From: an uncultured Collinsella sp.
GTDB taxonomy: Bacteria > Actinomycetota > Coriobacteriia > Coriobacteriales > Coriobacteriaceae
NCBI GenBank assembly: GCA_937926755.1
Contig: CALBBA010000066.1
Coordinates: 1 to 15,083 of the forward strand
DNA: 15,083 bases
Direction: 5' to 3'
A program made the translations under genes and the position numbers. Below are positions 13,716-15,083 of the stretch, piece after piece (positions within the stretch are counted from its first letter, which is position 1; the number at the start of each line of letters is the position of its first letter). The notes beneath the pieces were generated by a model. It was not told the origin of the DNA, searched no databases, and was given only the letters and a program-made list of their open reading frames with translations.

Positions 13716-15083
<1,368 letters not shown>

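Overview
The window looks like chromosome from an anaerobic, high-GC actinomycete of the class Coriobacteriia, most likely Collinsella or a close relative. This is an inference from GC-rich codon use, large hybrid sensor kinases with periplasmic solute-binding or Cache-like sensors, an EFR1-type flavodoxin-ferredoxin protein, and a short GGGACAGTCCC-type extragenic palindrome. There is no database support. No phage, transposase, CRISPR array, rRNA or tRNA gene was seen.

Layout. (1) 1-5791 is a two-component signalling block. It holds the tail of a solute-binding protein whose stop overlaps the start of a Cache-like hybrid histidine kinase, then a strong terminator, then a NimA/pyridoxamine-oxidase-like flavoprotein and a second, convergent hybrid kinase with two fused solute-binding domains. 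Both kinases end in a receiver domain, and no HPt or DNA-binding output protein is present here. (2) 5792-5982 is a divergent spacer carrying an imperfect inverted repeat. (3) 5983-9220 is a plus-strand run: two-helix potassium channel, LOG-family nucleotide hydrolase, ClC chloride transporter with a premature in-frame TGA, and EFR1 ferredoxin. It ends in a bidirectional terminator. (4) 9305-11196 (minus strand) holds a SAM-dependent methyltransferase with a potentially structured leader, and an EamA transporter. (5) 11265-13245 (minus strand) is a GntR/YtrA-like regulator, ABC ATPase and ABC permease operon. Its promoter's -10 box lies inside a TA-rich palindrome. (6) 13351-13570 is an array of three inverted-repeat units with an exact 80-bp period. 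(7) 13716 to the end is prfC (release factor RF3), cut by the window edge.

The most unusual items are the 80-bp-period palindrome array between two divergent transcription units, the nested inverted repeats that would pair with the methyltransferase start codon, and the TGA that removes what looks like the last helix of the ClC protein. I did not find a convincing new multi-gene defence or biosynthetic system.
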